Shown here in pieces: positions 1 through 6,225 of a stretch of DNA of 32,737 nt (the stretch's first letter is position 1; every line of letters starts with the position of its first letter). A model generated the notes under the pieces. That model was not told where the DNA came from and made no database searches. It worked only from the letters and a program-made list of their open reading frames with translations. The stretch spans positions 466 to 33,202 of IMG/VR virus record IMGVR_UViG_3300030390_001096; one strand, 5' to 3'. The position numbers and the translations under genes are program-made. The stretch is from a virus.

Positions 1-1677
1 ATATCTTTTAATATTTCTAATTATGTAAAAGGTAGTGTTAGAATTGGTGTTGGTAATGCCTTTAGTAGTGATGTTTCAAGTAATGGAGACTACACATTTA
101 TTTTAACAGCAGTTAACACAAATGCTTTTAAGGTACAAACTAGAAGCGGTGGAAGTGGAACAAGTTTATCTATAACAAACATATCAGTTATAGAAATAAC
201 AGAGGATACTAACCTACCTAGAATAAATTACGAGGGTTTCAGTTATCAAGATGCTTTAGGTAGTGAGTTGGTTACTAACGGAGATTTTTCAAATGGAACA
301 AACAATTGGCAAGTAGAGGGGTTTGCCAATATTACAATTGGAGATTTTAAAGGTAAAACAGATGTTGCTAAAATAAACATACTTAACACAGCTACCGCCT
401 CAAGAATAAGACAACCATTTAATTATGTTAACGGAAAAACTTACAAAGTAAATATTGAAGTCTATGTTGAAAATGGTAATTTTAGAGCAGATAGTCCAGA
501 TAGTTTTGTTTCTGGAGATTTTGTCAGTACATCTACTTTAGGCTCTTGGCAAACTTTAACCGCTAATATAATTGCGATAGCTACTGGCTCAAATTATATT
601 TGGTTAAGGTCAAATGTTGCTATATCTGAATTTTATATATCAAAAATATCTGTAAAAGAAGTAACAGGGCAAGAAGTAGTTCCAGATAGTGGCTGCGGAA
701 GTTGGTTGTGGGAAAATCAGAGTACAAACCTAGTAACTAATAGTTCTCAAGGGGAATATGGAAATGCCCCTGGATCTGAAATATTAGCAACCGCACCAGA
801 CGGAAGCAATGATGCAATTAGACCTGTTCCAAATAGCAATTCAGATAGGTATCAATACACTATAGGAGGTGGTTCATACGCAACAGATAGTAAGCTAACA
901 TACTCGTGGTATAAAAGAAGAATTAGCACACCTGTAAATGATACATATGTAGGTGATTTATATCCAAATGTATTAGTTAATTGTACTCAAGTAGGAAGCA
1001 CAACACAAGTCCAATCGGGTATAAATAACTTTGATAGATTTGAAGCTATTTTTAATATTACTGACGGGTCTTTAAGTACTATAGTTAGAATGTATTTTGG
1101 TCCTGTTATAGGAGTAGGTAATTCATCTGTAGCTTATTGGGGGCATCAATTGGAAGCACAAAGCTTTAGTACTAGCCTAATTCCCACAGATGGAACATCA
1201 GTAACACGAAACCAAGATGTATGTACCAATGGAGGTAGTTTAGCATCTATAAACTCAACAGAGGGTGTTTTATATGCACAAATAGCATCTTTAACAAATA
1301 ATGATACTAGCGCCAGATATTTAGGCACGAGCGATGGAACAAGTCAAAACAGAGTTGTTATATTATATTATAGCGCAATCAATAAGGTTAGAGCAATCGT
1401 GTCAAGCGGTGGTACTAAGTTTGTTGATGTTAATTTCGCTGTTACTTCATTGTCAGACTTTCACAAGGTAGCAATTAAGTACAAGGCAAATGATTTTGCG
1501 TTTTGGGTTGATGGAGTAGAAGTTGCGACAGATACAACTGGAAATGCACCTATAGGATTAGATAGATTGTCTTTTAATCTCGCAAATGCTAATGATTTCT
1601 TCGGAAAAACAAAAGCAGTAGCAGTTTGGAAAGAGGCTTTAAGCGATACAGAACTACAAGAACTTACAACGATATGA
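1..1677 (+). CDS. Tail fibre / receptor-binding protein, C-terminal part (5' end outside window)
   Basis: The frame is open from base 1 with no start, so only the C-terminal 558 residues are present. It begins inside a beta-rich module ending in NISVIEI. A phrase resembling NLPRINYEGFSYQDALGSE follows, then a second module (TNGDFSNGTNNW to SKISVKEV), a short linker with CGSWLWENQSTNLV, and a lectin/LamG-like C-terminal region (about the last 140 residues, with FWVDGVEVATDT and VAVWKEALSDTELQ). This is the layout of flavobacterial phage tail fibre proteins built from carbohydrate-binding modules, which I infer bind host surface glycans. Codons are more A/T-rich than in most neighbours. The N-terminal half is very probably the gene cut at 31785-32737. 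The stop overlaps the next start in an ATGA. Function by family type; exact ligand unknown. Confidence 0.75.
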   Translation: MSFNISNYVKGSVRIGVGNAFSSDVSSNGDYTFILTAVNTNAFKVQTRSGGSGTSLSITNISVIEITEDTNLPRINYEGFSYQDALGSELVTNGDFSNGTNNWQVEGFANITIGDFKGKTDVAKINILNTATASRIRQPFNYVNGKTYKVNIEVYVENGNFRADSPDSFVSGDFVSTSTLGSWQTLTANIIAIATGSNYIWLRSNVAISEFYISKISVKEVTGQEVVPDSGCGSWLWENQSTNLVTNSSQGEYGNAPGSEILATAPDGSNDAIRPVPNSNSDRYQYTIGGGSYATDSKLTYSWYKRRISTPVNDTYVGDLYPNVLVNCTQVGSTTQVQSGINNFDRFEAIFNITDGSLSTIVRMYFGPVIGVGNSSVAYWGHQLEAQSFSTSLIPTDGTSVTRNQDVCTNGGSLASINSTEGVLYAQIASLTNNDTSARYLGTSDGTSQNRVVILYYSAINKVRAIVSSGGTKFVDVNFAVTSLSDFHKVAIKYKANDFAFWVDGVEVATDTTGNAPIGLDRLSFNLANANDFFGKTKAVAVWKEALSDTELQELTTI

Positions 1678-2009
1678 TGCAAATATATAAAACGAATTTT
1701 CCAACAGAACAACAAGGAAAAGACTACCTATTAAATTTAGGGGTAATATTAGAAGTAGAGGGCGAAATAGTCTTTGCTAAAAATACAGCAGCGGTTGTAT
1801 ATATCGGTAAGGTGGTAAAGATACCTGCTACCTATGATGCAGATGGTAATATTTTAACACCTGCAATTTTCTACTCGGGTTTTGCCATTGATATAATGAG
1901 CAGCGACTTATTAAGTTTCGGAACTTTTGAGGTATTTCCTGCGGACAAGGCAGCACATAGCTTTTATGGGTGGGCAAAGAATGCAGAAGTACCACCTACG
2001 GAGGAGTGA
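1674..2009 (+). CDS. Small tail-fibre-associated protein, unknown function
   Basis: A 111-residue protein. I choose the ATG at 1674 because it overlaps the tail fibre stop in an ATGA, the coupling used throughout this genome; a further-upstream in-frame ATG at 1626 would lie deep inside the fibre gene. The protein has mixed alpha/beta character, with no membrane segment and no motif I recognise. Its position between fibre and lysis genes suggests a chaperone, accessory virion protein or fibre-attachment factor, but that is inference from location only. The odd feature is downstream: after its TGA stop the same frame continues with 22 codons that encode almost only Arg and Lys before a TAA (see the separate entry). 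Confidence 0.6.
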   Translation: MMQIYKTNFPTEQQGKDYLLNLGVILEVEGEIVFAKNTAAVVYIGKVVKIPATYDADGNILTPAIFYSGFAIDIMSSDLLSFGTFEVFPADKAAHSFYGWAKNAEVPPTEE

Positions 2010-2078
2010 ACTAGGCGCAAAAAGCGCAAAAAACGTAAAAAACGCAGAAAACGCAAAAGACGTAAAAAGAAAAAATAA
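2010..2078 (+). other. In-frame polybasic (Arg/Lys) extension after the TGA stop of the 1674 gene
   Basis: Read in the frame of the upstream gene, 2010-2078 encodes Thr-Arg followed by an unbroken run of 20 Arg/Lys residues (2016-2075) and a TAA. The run mixes CGC, CGT, AGA, AAA and AAG codons, so it is not a simple DNA repeat, and synonymous variation of this kind suggests it has been under coding selection. No start codon exists between the TGA and the run. It could be reached by stop readthrough, or could be a former C-terminal tail cut off by a recent stop mutation. TGA is used as a normal stop elsewhere in this genome. Confidence 0.4.
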
Positions 2079-2080
2079 CT

Positions 2081-2320
2081 ATGTACAAAATAATCGCAGA
2101 CTATATGGCTCTTGGACTTTGGGGTATGAGCATGGCTAATACAATTACCTCTTTTGATATTGCGAGCGCCTCTAGTATTGCGCAGTTAATACTATCTGTT
2201 TTAGGTATTGTATATCTAGGCGTTAAAATTGTAAATGAAACGCTAAACGGCAGGGTAGAGCGAGAGGGTAAAAGAATTGCAAACGAAATTAACAATCGAG
2301 AGTTAGATGAGGAACTTTAA
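2081..2320 (+). CDS. Small single-pass membrane protein, lysis cassette
   Basis: A 79-residue protein with one clear hydrophobic segment at about residues 33-51, followed by a charged tail rich in Glu, Arg and Asn (residues 52-79). Alternative in-frame Met codons at residues 9, 16 and 18 would still keep the membrane segment. It lies directly upstream of, and overlaps by 14 bp, the M15-type endolysin at 2307, with a second membrane protein after that. The context points to lysis: a holin, antiholin or inner-membrane spanin-like component. I cannot assign it to a named family. The charged tail after the membrane segment is compatible with an N-out/C-in or N-in/C-out topology; the sequence alone does not decide. 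Confidence 0.6.
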   Translation: MYKIIADYMALGLWGMSMANTITSFDIASASSIAQLILSVLGIVYLGVKIVNETLNGRVEREGKRIANEINNRELDEEL

Positions 2321-2660
2321 TATTAACGAGTTTGATAGTCCAGACGTTAAAGGATCGGGCGCAAAAATGAATAATTGTTTTTTGGAAATGCTAGACAACG
2401 CTAGAGATATAGCAGGCATACCTTTTAAAATAAATTCGGGTTACAGAACGCTTGAGCATAACGCAAAGGTCGGAGGTGTTAACTCTAGCAGCCATACGAG
2501 AGGCTTAGCCGTCGATATAGCTTGTAAAGACTCTAGAGCTAGGTTTGTAATAGTTTCGGCGTTAAAAGACGCAGGATTTACTCGTATGGGTATATCTAAC
2601 TCTTTTATTCACGTCGATAGTGATAGCGATAAGGCTCAAGATGTAATTTGGACGTATTAA
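2307..2660 (+). CDS. Endolysin, M15-type zinc peptidase (peptidoglycan L,D/D,D-peptidase)
   Basis: A 117-residue single-domain protein of the peptidase M15 (M15A/M15_3) type, which cleaves peptide stems of peptidoglycan. The zinc-site motifs are visible: SGYRT at 44-48, SSHTRGLAVD at 61-70 (family pattern SxHxxGxAxD, ligands H63 and D70), and IHVD at 101-104 supplying the third ligand H102. No signal peptide is present, so export to the cell wall would depend on a holin. The gene overlaps the upstream membrane protein by 14 bp, and its TAA shares a base with the ATG of the holin-like gene at 2660. The length is normal for this family, and all key residues are present. Confidence 0.88.
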   Translation: MRNFNINEFDSPDVKGSGAKMNNCFLEMLDNARDIAGIPFKINSGYRTLEHNAKVGGVNSSSHTRGLAVDIACKDSRARFVIVSALKDAGFTRMGISNSFIHVDSDSDKAQDVIWTY

Positions 2661-3142
2661 TGGAAACAGGAAAGTACAAAGATAAGAACGGCACGACTAG
2701 AGTAGGCGACGCTTTGAGGTTTTTAGCTAAACAGGGCAAGGCTTTTGCGCCCGAATTGCTAGAGCTTGCTGCAAATGTTACGGGAGTCAAGGCTTTGGAT
2801 AAGATAGGCAACGCTATACGAGGGGATAAGTCGCTCACGCAGACAGATAAGGACTTGCTACTAGCAGAGTTAAACAAAGATATAGTAATAGAGCAGGAAA
2901 TCACAAAGCGTTGGGAGGCGGACGCAAATAGCGATAACTACGCTAGCAAGAATATACGTCCTTTTACGCTCGCCTTTTTGCTTGTATGTATGTTTGTGTT
3001 CATTATGCTAGATAGTGCGCTAGACGGCTTTAAAATAGCTCCAGAGTGGATAGGATTACTCAAGGGTTTACTTATGACTGCGGTCGGTGGTTATTTTGTA
3101 ATTAGAGGAGCGGAAAAAATAACAAAGAATATTAAAAAGTAA
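2660..3142 (+). CDS. Holin, 3TM (GTA-type) family
   Basis: A 160-residue protein. I start it at the ATG at 2660, which overlaps the endolysin TAA (TAATG); an upstream ATG at 2648 lies inside the endolysin. Residues 84-101 read RWEADANSDNYASKNIRP, matching the conserved RWxAD...SDxxxxKxxRP signature I associate with 3TM holins first described in gene transfer agents. Two membrane segments follow, at about 101-119 and 130-149, then a basic tail. The N-terminal part has an amphipathic helix (residues 27-40) in place of an obvious third segment. The expected role is to form membrane lesions that release the adjacent endolysin. It is the last plus-strand gene before a convergent minus-strand operon. 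Confidence 0.75.
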   Translation: METGKYKDKNGTTRVGDALRFLAKQGKAFAPELLELAANVTGVKALDKIGNAIRGDKSLTQTDKDLLLAELNKDIVIEQEITKRWEADANSDNYASKNIRPFTLAFLLVCMFVFIMLDSALDGFKIAPEWIGLLKGLLMTAVGGYFVIRGAEKITKNIKK

Positions 3143-3169
3143 ACCCCTGCATTTCTGTAAGGGTGTATC

Positions 3170-3373
3170 CTAGTTGTGCCGTTGGTCGTATTTCCAATTT
3201 TCAAGCGCTTTTTTAGCATCTCGATAGGCTTTGTTTAAAGCCTTAAAACTAGAATCGTCTTTATACAGCTCGTAGTCGTTATAATAAACTACAGACCGCT
3301 CTCTAAGAGCTTGAGGCAGGTCGAAGTACTCTGCCTCTTTTACTCTTAAAAAATACTCTTTTGATCCTTGCAT
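3170..3373 (-). CDS. Small hypothetical protein, last gene of minus-strand operon
   Basis: A 67-residue soluble protein, rich in Lys, Glu, Tyr and Asp, that looks mostly helical (residues 40-62 are a strongly charged helix). I do not recognise the family. Its ATG shares one base with the stop of the upstream gene (TAATG arrangement on the minus strand), so it is almost certainly translated as part of the operon. It ends 27 bp from the convergent holin gene. Confidence 0.6.
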   Translation of the reverse strand: MQGSKEYFLRVKEAEYFDLPQALRERSVVYYNDYELYKDDSSFKALNKAYRDAKKALENWKYDQRHN

Positions 3374-3768
3374 TATTTGCGTTTAAATTCGTCCGACTCG
3401 TCCTCTCCAAAAATTCCTAATTGATACGCGCCTACTAACTTGAGTATGGCTCGCGATAAAGCTCTTTTTTCGGCAAGCTCTGTAACATACCACGAATTTG
3501 TCGATCCGTCTTGATAGTTTGCTCCTTTCAATGCAGAGCCGTAAGTCTCTATTTTTATATCTGGAGCATCTCTTTTAAAAGCTACAGCTTTAACGACTGC
3601 AAAGTTATGCTCGCATTTCTCTAGGTTAAAATTAACCTCAATATTTGACTTGCTTTGTATACGCTCTACGCCAGAGCGTGTAATAATTAAATAATGTTTA
3701 TGTTTAAATACGTCGTCTTTCGTTAATTCAAATGTGCGGTAAAGCTCTGTAATTTTTTCTTTATTCAT
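3373..3768 (-). CDS. Conserved phage protein, possible Rad52/ERF-like single-strand annealing protein
   Basis: A 131-residue protein with an N-terminal alpha/beta region and a C-terminal helix, AEKRALSRAILKLVGAYQLGIFGEDESDEF (from about residue 99). This A-x-x-RA-x-x-RAI pattern followed by an acidic tail resembles the end of the conserved fold in Rad52-like and related phage single-strand annealing proteins. There, the preceding strands carry aromatic and glycine positions much like IETYGSALKGANYQDG...SWYV here. If correct, it would pair complementary ssDNA during phage recombination and work with the SSB-like protein and nucleases encoded elsewhere. I recall similar proteins in flavobacterial phages only as conserved hypotheticals, so the function is a hypothesis. 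It overlaps its upstream neighbour by 8 bp. Confidence 0.4.
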   Translation of the reverse strand: MNKEKITELYRTFELTKDDVFKHKHYLIITRSGVERIQSKSNIEVNFNLEKCEHNFAVVKAVAFKRDAPDIKIETYGSALKGANYQDGSTNSWYVTELAEKRALSRAILKLVGAYQLGIFGEDESDEFKRK

Positions 3769-3976
3769 TGTTTTTGTTTTGCGTGCTTTTGCACAGGTTA
3801 TTAATTTGTATTCTTTTTAATCTTCTTAAAACTTTAATTTGCCAATAAGCATCTAAAAGCCTCTCGCTCTCCGTTCCAAAGGTACGATAATTAGGGTTAT
3901 CTTTATTCATTATATAATCATATCTGGCTTGAACTTGTTTAATGCGAAACCTTATAGCCTTATCTTTATTATTCAT
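3761..3976 (-). CDS. Small basic hypothetical protein
   Basis: A 71-residue protein, strongly basic and helix-forming, with Arg/Lys-rich stretches near both ends (residues 7-20 and 48-60) and no Cys cluster or membrane segment. The family is not recognised. It overlaps the genes on both sides by 8 bp, as expected for a compact phage operon. Its charge would fit nucleic-acid binding, but no defined motif supports that. Confidence 0.6.
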   Translation of the reverse strand: MNNKDKAIRFRIKQVQARYDYIMNKDNPNYRTFGTESERLLDAYWQIKVLRRLKRIQINNLCKSTQNKNNE

Positions 3977-4286
3977 AATTTGCAGCTATCACATTAACGA
4001 GTAAATCGTTCTCCTCGTCTGTTGTATCTATATCGTCAAAGTCTTGATCAAATACAGCTAATATCTCAATATCAAAATGAGCATCGCCTAGCGTTACGTC
4101 CTCAGTCTCGAAGTGTGTACCATGCGAGTAAGATACATCTCTACTAGCGTAAATACTAAACTCTACACCATAAGCGCCGAGCTGCGCCTCTACAAAATCC
4201 TGCTGTAGTACCTCGTTATCGTGGTCGCTTTCCCATTCTATAATCGGAGCGGCAAACTCCTGTATACTATCTTTTAATGTTTTCAT
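3969..4286 (-). CDS. Acidic hypothetical protein
   Basis: A 105-residue, very acidic protein (clusters of Asp and Glu, for example around residues 84-95, DIDTTDEEND). It probably has an alpha/beta fold, and it has no membrane segment. The family is not recognised. The high negative charge is reminiscent of DNA-mimic inhibitors and of many small early phage proteins that bind host enzymes, but this is only a resemblance in composition. It overlaps a small basic gene by 8 bp downstream, and a 43-codon gene upstream overlaps its start by 20 bp. Confidence 0.6.
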   Translation of the reverse strand: MKTLKDSIQEFAAPIIEWESDHDNEVLQQDFVEAQLGAYGVEFSIYASRDVSYSHGTHFETEDVTLGDAHFDIEILAVFDQDFDDIDTTDEENDLLVNVIAANYE

Positions 4287-4398
4287 TCTTTATTTTTAAA
4301 TTTAATATTCTTTTTTTGATTGCCTTGCGTTTTTCACAAAGTGGCAAGCTGTCGGCTAGTTGCTGTAGCTTTTGGATAATTTTCTTTTTTGTTCTCAT
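4267..4398 (-). CDS. 43-residue basic protein
   Basis: A short gene that closes an otherwise empty gap in the minus-strand operon. Its ATG is at 4398 and its stop (TAG) at 4267-4269. The product starts MRTKKKIIQKLQQLADSL and is lysine-rich, predicted as one or two amphipathic helices. The start lies 4 bp after the stop of the upstream gene, and its end overlaps the next gene start by 20 bp, the packing seen for the rest of the operon. There is no recognised family. I support it from spacing and from an uninterrupted frame; its small size leaves real doubt. Confidence 0.5.
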   Translation of the reverse strand: MRTKKKIIQKLQQLADSLPLCEKRKAIKKRILNLKIKNENIKR

Positions 4399-4402
4399 GG
4401 TT

Positions 4403-4639
4403 TTATCTGTCGTCTTCTACAATGTTATTTGCTTGAAAATTAAACTCATCTACAATAGCGTAGACAAAGCCTCTAGTTGTTATCAAAGAAGATTGTTCAT
4501 ATTCAAAAATATACCCCTCTTTTAATGATAGCCAAAACACCTCGTCGCAATCGTCGTATTGATTGTCTTGTCCCTCTTTCCAAACCTCGTCCACTAAAGG
4601 GTGGTTTTTTAATTGTAATAATGTTTTTACTTTTTTCAT
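4403..4639 (-). CDS. Hypothetical protein, first gene of minus-strand operon
   Basis: A 78-residue acidic protein with an aromatic-rich central part (VFWLSLKEGYIFEYEQSS, about residues 34-51). I do not recognise its family. The start is set by the ATTATG context at the end of an A/C-rich leader (plus-strand 4639-4660), which also precedes the 12790 and 15227 genes, so translation start is well supported. It is the promoter-proximal gene of the six-gene operon running to 3170 and is probably expressed early. Confidence 0.65.
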   Translation of the reverse strand: MKKVKTLLQLKNHPLVDEVWKEGQDNQYDDCDEVFWLSLKEGYIFEYEQSSLITTRGFVYAIVDEFNFQANNIVEDDR

Positions 4640-4700
4640 AATGTTTTAGTTTTGTTTCACAATATTACAACTTTTTTTTAATAAAAAAAAATGTTAATAA
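4637..4700 (-). promoter_or_regulatory. Early promoter and A/C-rich leader of the minus-strand operon
   Basis: On the minus strand the sequence reads TAATATTG (plus 4660-4667), one mismatch from the Bacteroidota -7 consensus TAnnTTTG. It is followed by the leader GAAACAAAACTAAAACATT leading directly into the start codon. Nearly the same leader (AACAAAACAACTAAA...ATTATG) follows the promoters at 12752 and 15191. The upstream DNA is a run of A and T tracts. Confidence 0.5.
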
Positions 4701-4760
4701 AAAAATGCAAAAAAATGCAACAAAATACATATATTATAATACTAACAGATTAAAATAATA

Positions 4761-5249
4761 ATGTTAGAAAAATTAGTACAAAGAAATAAAGATTGGCTTG
4801 CGATTGCTAAAAGCATTTGCGGAGATTACCATAAGGCTCAAGATATTGTACAGGATATGTACTTAAAACTCCAAAATTCTAAATTTCAAAGCGATTGGTT
4901 TGTGATTCATACAATGCGAAACCTTTACATCGACCAGATAAGAAAAAACAAAGAGGACTTATTTATCGAGGATATAGACCTAAAAGATTATAAAAATACT
5001 TTTGAGCCAAGCGACAAACAACAGATGTACCTAGATAGGTTTAATGACCTGCCTATGGTGCAACAGGAATTAATACAAGAGAGTTTCGATAAATCTACAA
5101 GACAGATAGGACGAGAGTTTAATATTAATTATTGTTATGTACATCGTCAAATACATAAAGGATTAAAAAAGATTTTAAAAGAGGATTACAAAAAATATAA
5201 AAATAGTAATCTAAAACACTTAAAAAAGCGTAAAAATGAAAGTAACTAA
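4761..5249 (+). CDS. Phage-encoded ECF-like sigma factor
   Basis: A 162-residue protein with the two-domain layout of extracytoplasmic-function sigma factors. Region 2 lies at about residues 10-65: DYHKAQDIVQDMYLKL at 22-37 matches the core-binding helix, usually DAEDLVQETFL, and MRNLYIDQIRKNK at 52-64 matches the -10 recognition helix. Region 4 lies at about 97-140: LPMVQQELIQESF, then a helix-turn-helix TRQIGREFNINYCYVHRQIHKGLKKIL. Regions 1, 3 and a long linker are absent, as in ECF sigmas. A basic tail (141-162) follows. It would direct host RNA polymerase to new promoters. The four GAAAC-N17-CGTC sites before structural genes fit the ECF promoter format, making this the likely late-gene switch. 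The end overlaps the next gene by 14 bp. Confidence 0.72.
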   Translation: MLEKLVQRNKDWLAIAKSICGDYHKAQDIVQDMYLKLQNSKFQSDWFVIHTMRNLYIDQIRKNKEDLFIEDIDLKDYKNTFEPSDKQQMYLDRFNDLPMVQQELIQESFDKSTRQIGREFNINYCYVHRQIHKGLKKILKEDYKKYKNSNLKHLKKRKNESN

Positions 5250-5727
5250 AAAAGACCTTAAAAATTTTAAAGGAGACAAAAGAGGTAAAAAATACAAAAA
5301 AATGAAACTTGCCTACGATAAATCTATCGAGACTAAAAATGTGGACGATGTAGGGATCGGTACAACAATCGAGAAAGTGCTTAAAGCTACGGGGGTTTCT
5401 AAACTTGTAGAGGTATTTACTCCAGAGGGCAAAGATTGCGGCTGTGACGAACGCAAAAGACTCTTAAACAACTCGCCAACTTTTAACGTATCGCAGAAAC
5501 CTAAGCGCTGCATGGATAAGGCTATGTTTGAGGCTTACGATAATTTTGTGCAATCTAGAGAGGTAGATAAATGGAGCGCAGAACAGGCAAAATTAGTTTT
5601 TAATACTTACGAGTGGGTATTCGCTTTAAGATACGATACAAAGCGTATGTGTGCAAACTGCAACGGAACGGCTAACATCTTAAAAATGATTACAGCGAGT
5701 TTAGATAAAGTATACGATAGTTATTAA
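5236..5727 (+). CDS. Conserved phage protein with Cys motifs, unknown function
   Basis: A 163-residue protein. The first 35 residues are very basic. A segment IGTTIEKVLKATGVSKLVEVFTPEGKDCGCDERKRLLN (about residues 41-78) follows, and a C-terminal helical part holds CANCNG (about 139-144). I recall a conserved Bacteroidota phage family with the same phrase types (TIEKxTKATG...DCGCDERKxxLN, ending in SSC...VYxxY) but with no assigned function. The Cys positions (CGC, CMDK, CANC) could bind zinc. It overlaps the sigma factor gene by 14 bp and is followed by a strong terminator, so the two form one operon. In related phages such proteins sit near packaging genes, but that is recollection, not seen here. 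Confidence 0.55.
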   Translation: MKVTKKDLKNFKGDKRGKKYKKMKLAYDKSIETKNVDDVGIGTTIEKVLKATGVSKLVEVFTPEGKDCGCDERKRLLNNSPTFNVSQKPKRCMDKAMFEAYDNFVQSREVDKWSAEQAKLVFNTYEWVFALRYDTKRMCANCNGTANILKMITASLDKVYDSY

Positions 5728-5747
5728 CAATATAATATATTAGTTTT

Positions 5748-5779
5748 AAAAAGCCTGTAATTTGATTTATAGGCTTTTT
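5748..5779 (+). terminator. Rho-independent terminator after the sigma operon
   Basis: A 13-bp stem (5748-5760 with 5767-5779; core AAAAAGCCT/AGGCTTTTT, one G-T pair) with a 6-nt loop, ending in a run of T. It lies 20 bp after the stop at 5727. The A-run before the stem would also make it work on the opposite strand. Confidence 0.85.
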
Positions 5780-5797
5780 TTGGTTTTATAGGCGACA

Positions 5798-6043
5798 AAC
5801 ACGACATAATTTTTTAGCGTGTCGTGTGCCTTAACCTAATGATAGTACAAGTTTACAGGGAAACACGACAAATGTCATGTCGTGTTGTGTATTTTGAAAC
5901 TGAAAAAATAAATCGATAGGATTTATAAAAAAGACAACACGACATAATTTTGTCGTGTTTTGGTAATAAAGTCAGTACTACGTTGGGCGCAGGAGGCGAC
6001 ATCGCGTTTTTATTTTGTCGTGTTTGTCGTGTTTTGTCGTGTT
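5798..6043. repeat. Iteron array: nine copies of TGTCGTGTT; candidate replication origin or operator
   Basis: The gene-free stretch 5728-6225 contains nine copies of a 9-bp unit. They lie at 5798-5806 (-), 5820-5828 (+, last base differs), 5862-5870 (-), 5878-5886 (+), 5936-5944 (-), 5951-5959 (+), 6016-6024 (+), 6025-6033 (+) and 6035-6043 (+). The first six form three inverted pairs with 13-, 7- and 6-nt spacers; the last three are near-tandem. They sit directly before the primase/helicase gene and its promoter. Such arrays are typical of initiator-bound origins or of autoregulatory operators. The binding protein is unknown; the DnaA domain IV-like protein at 13665 is one candidate. Confidence 0.7.
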
Positions 6044-6086
6044 TGTATTGTTTATAACTATAGGGATTAATTTAAAACAAAGTCTT

Positions 6087-6094
6087 TATATTTG
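6087..6094 (+). promoter_or_regulatory. Promoter -7 box for the structured RNA / replication operon
   Basis: TATATTTG is a perfect match to the Bacteroidota TAnnTTTG -7 element. Transcription would begin near 6100, just before the first RNA stem at 6107. No clear TTTG -33 box is seen at the usual distance, so activation by a protein bound to the adjacent TGTCGTGTT sites is possible. Confidence 0.6.
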
Positions 6095-6099
6095 TAGTG

Positions 6100-6217
6100 A
6101 TTGTCCGCTCAAGTATAATCGCTAACAGCAAATCGTAGGAGGTTAGCTTTCATATTACAAAACTCTTATTTTTTAAGCTCCTCCTACCTTGAGCTTATTT
6201 AATAGGAGTTTTTTTAT
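6100..6217 (+). ncRNA. Structured leader or small RNA with kissing-loop and terminator hairpin
   Basis: Hairpin 1: GCTAAC 6121-6126 pairs with GTTAGC 6142-6147, loop 6127-6141. Hairpin 2: 6159-6170 pairs with 6201-6212 (12 bp, one G-T), then a 3x3 internal loop, then TAAGCTC 6174-6180 with GAGCTTA 6191-6197, loop 6181-6190; it ends in seven T (6209-6215) and has terminator form. The loops are complementary over seven bases: GTAGGAG 6135-6141 and CTCCTAC 6181-6187. A competing fold uses GCTCAAG 6107-6113 with CTTGAGC 6188-6194, GTAGGAGG 6135-6142 with CCTCCTAC 6180-6187, and AGCTT 6145-6149 with AAGCT 6175-6179, which would destroy the terminator. It ends 10 nt before the primase ATG, so it is either an attenuator of replication gene expression or a terminated ~115-nt RNA. 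Confidence 0.65.
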
Positions 6218-6225
6218 ACAAGCAA

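Noticed and set aside
1927-2139. Plus-strand frame of 70 codons across the polybasic region
   Set aside because: It overlaps two better-supported genes, starts inside one of them, and its content is the shifted reading of the Arg/Lys tract.
3143-3169. Terminator between the holin and the convergent operon
   Set aside because: Only a four-base stem (CCCT/AGGG) with mismatches and no T run. A terminator is expected here but cannot be supported.
4277-4525. Plus-strand frame of 82 codons rich in Phe, Leu and Ile
   Set aside because: It opposes the minus-strand operon and its apparent hydrophobicity comes from the reverse complement of Lys-rich codons.
5858-5886. Fifth GAAAC...CGTG late promoter
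   Set aside because: Spacing is 16 and the second element is CGTG, which here is part of the iteron repeat; no structural gene follows.
5798-6043. CRISPR-like repeat array
   Set aside because: Units are only 9 bp, occur in both orientations and with irregular spacers; no cas genes. Iterons or operators fit better.
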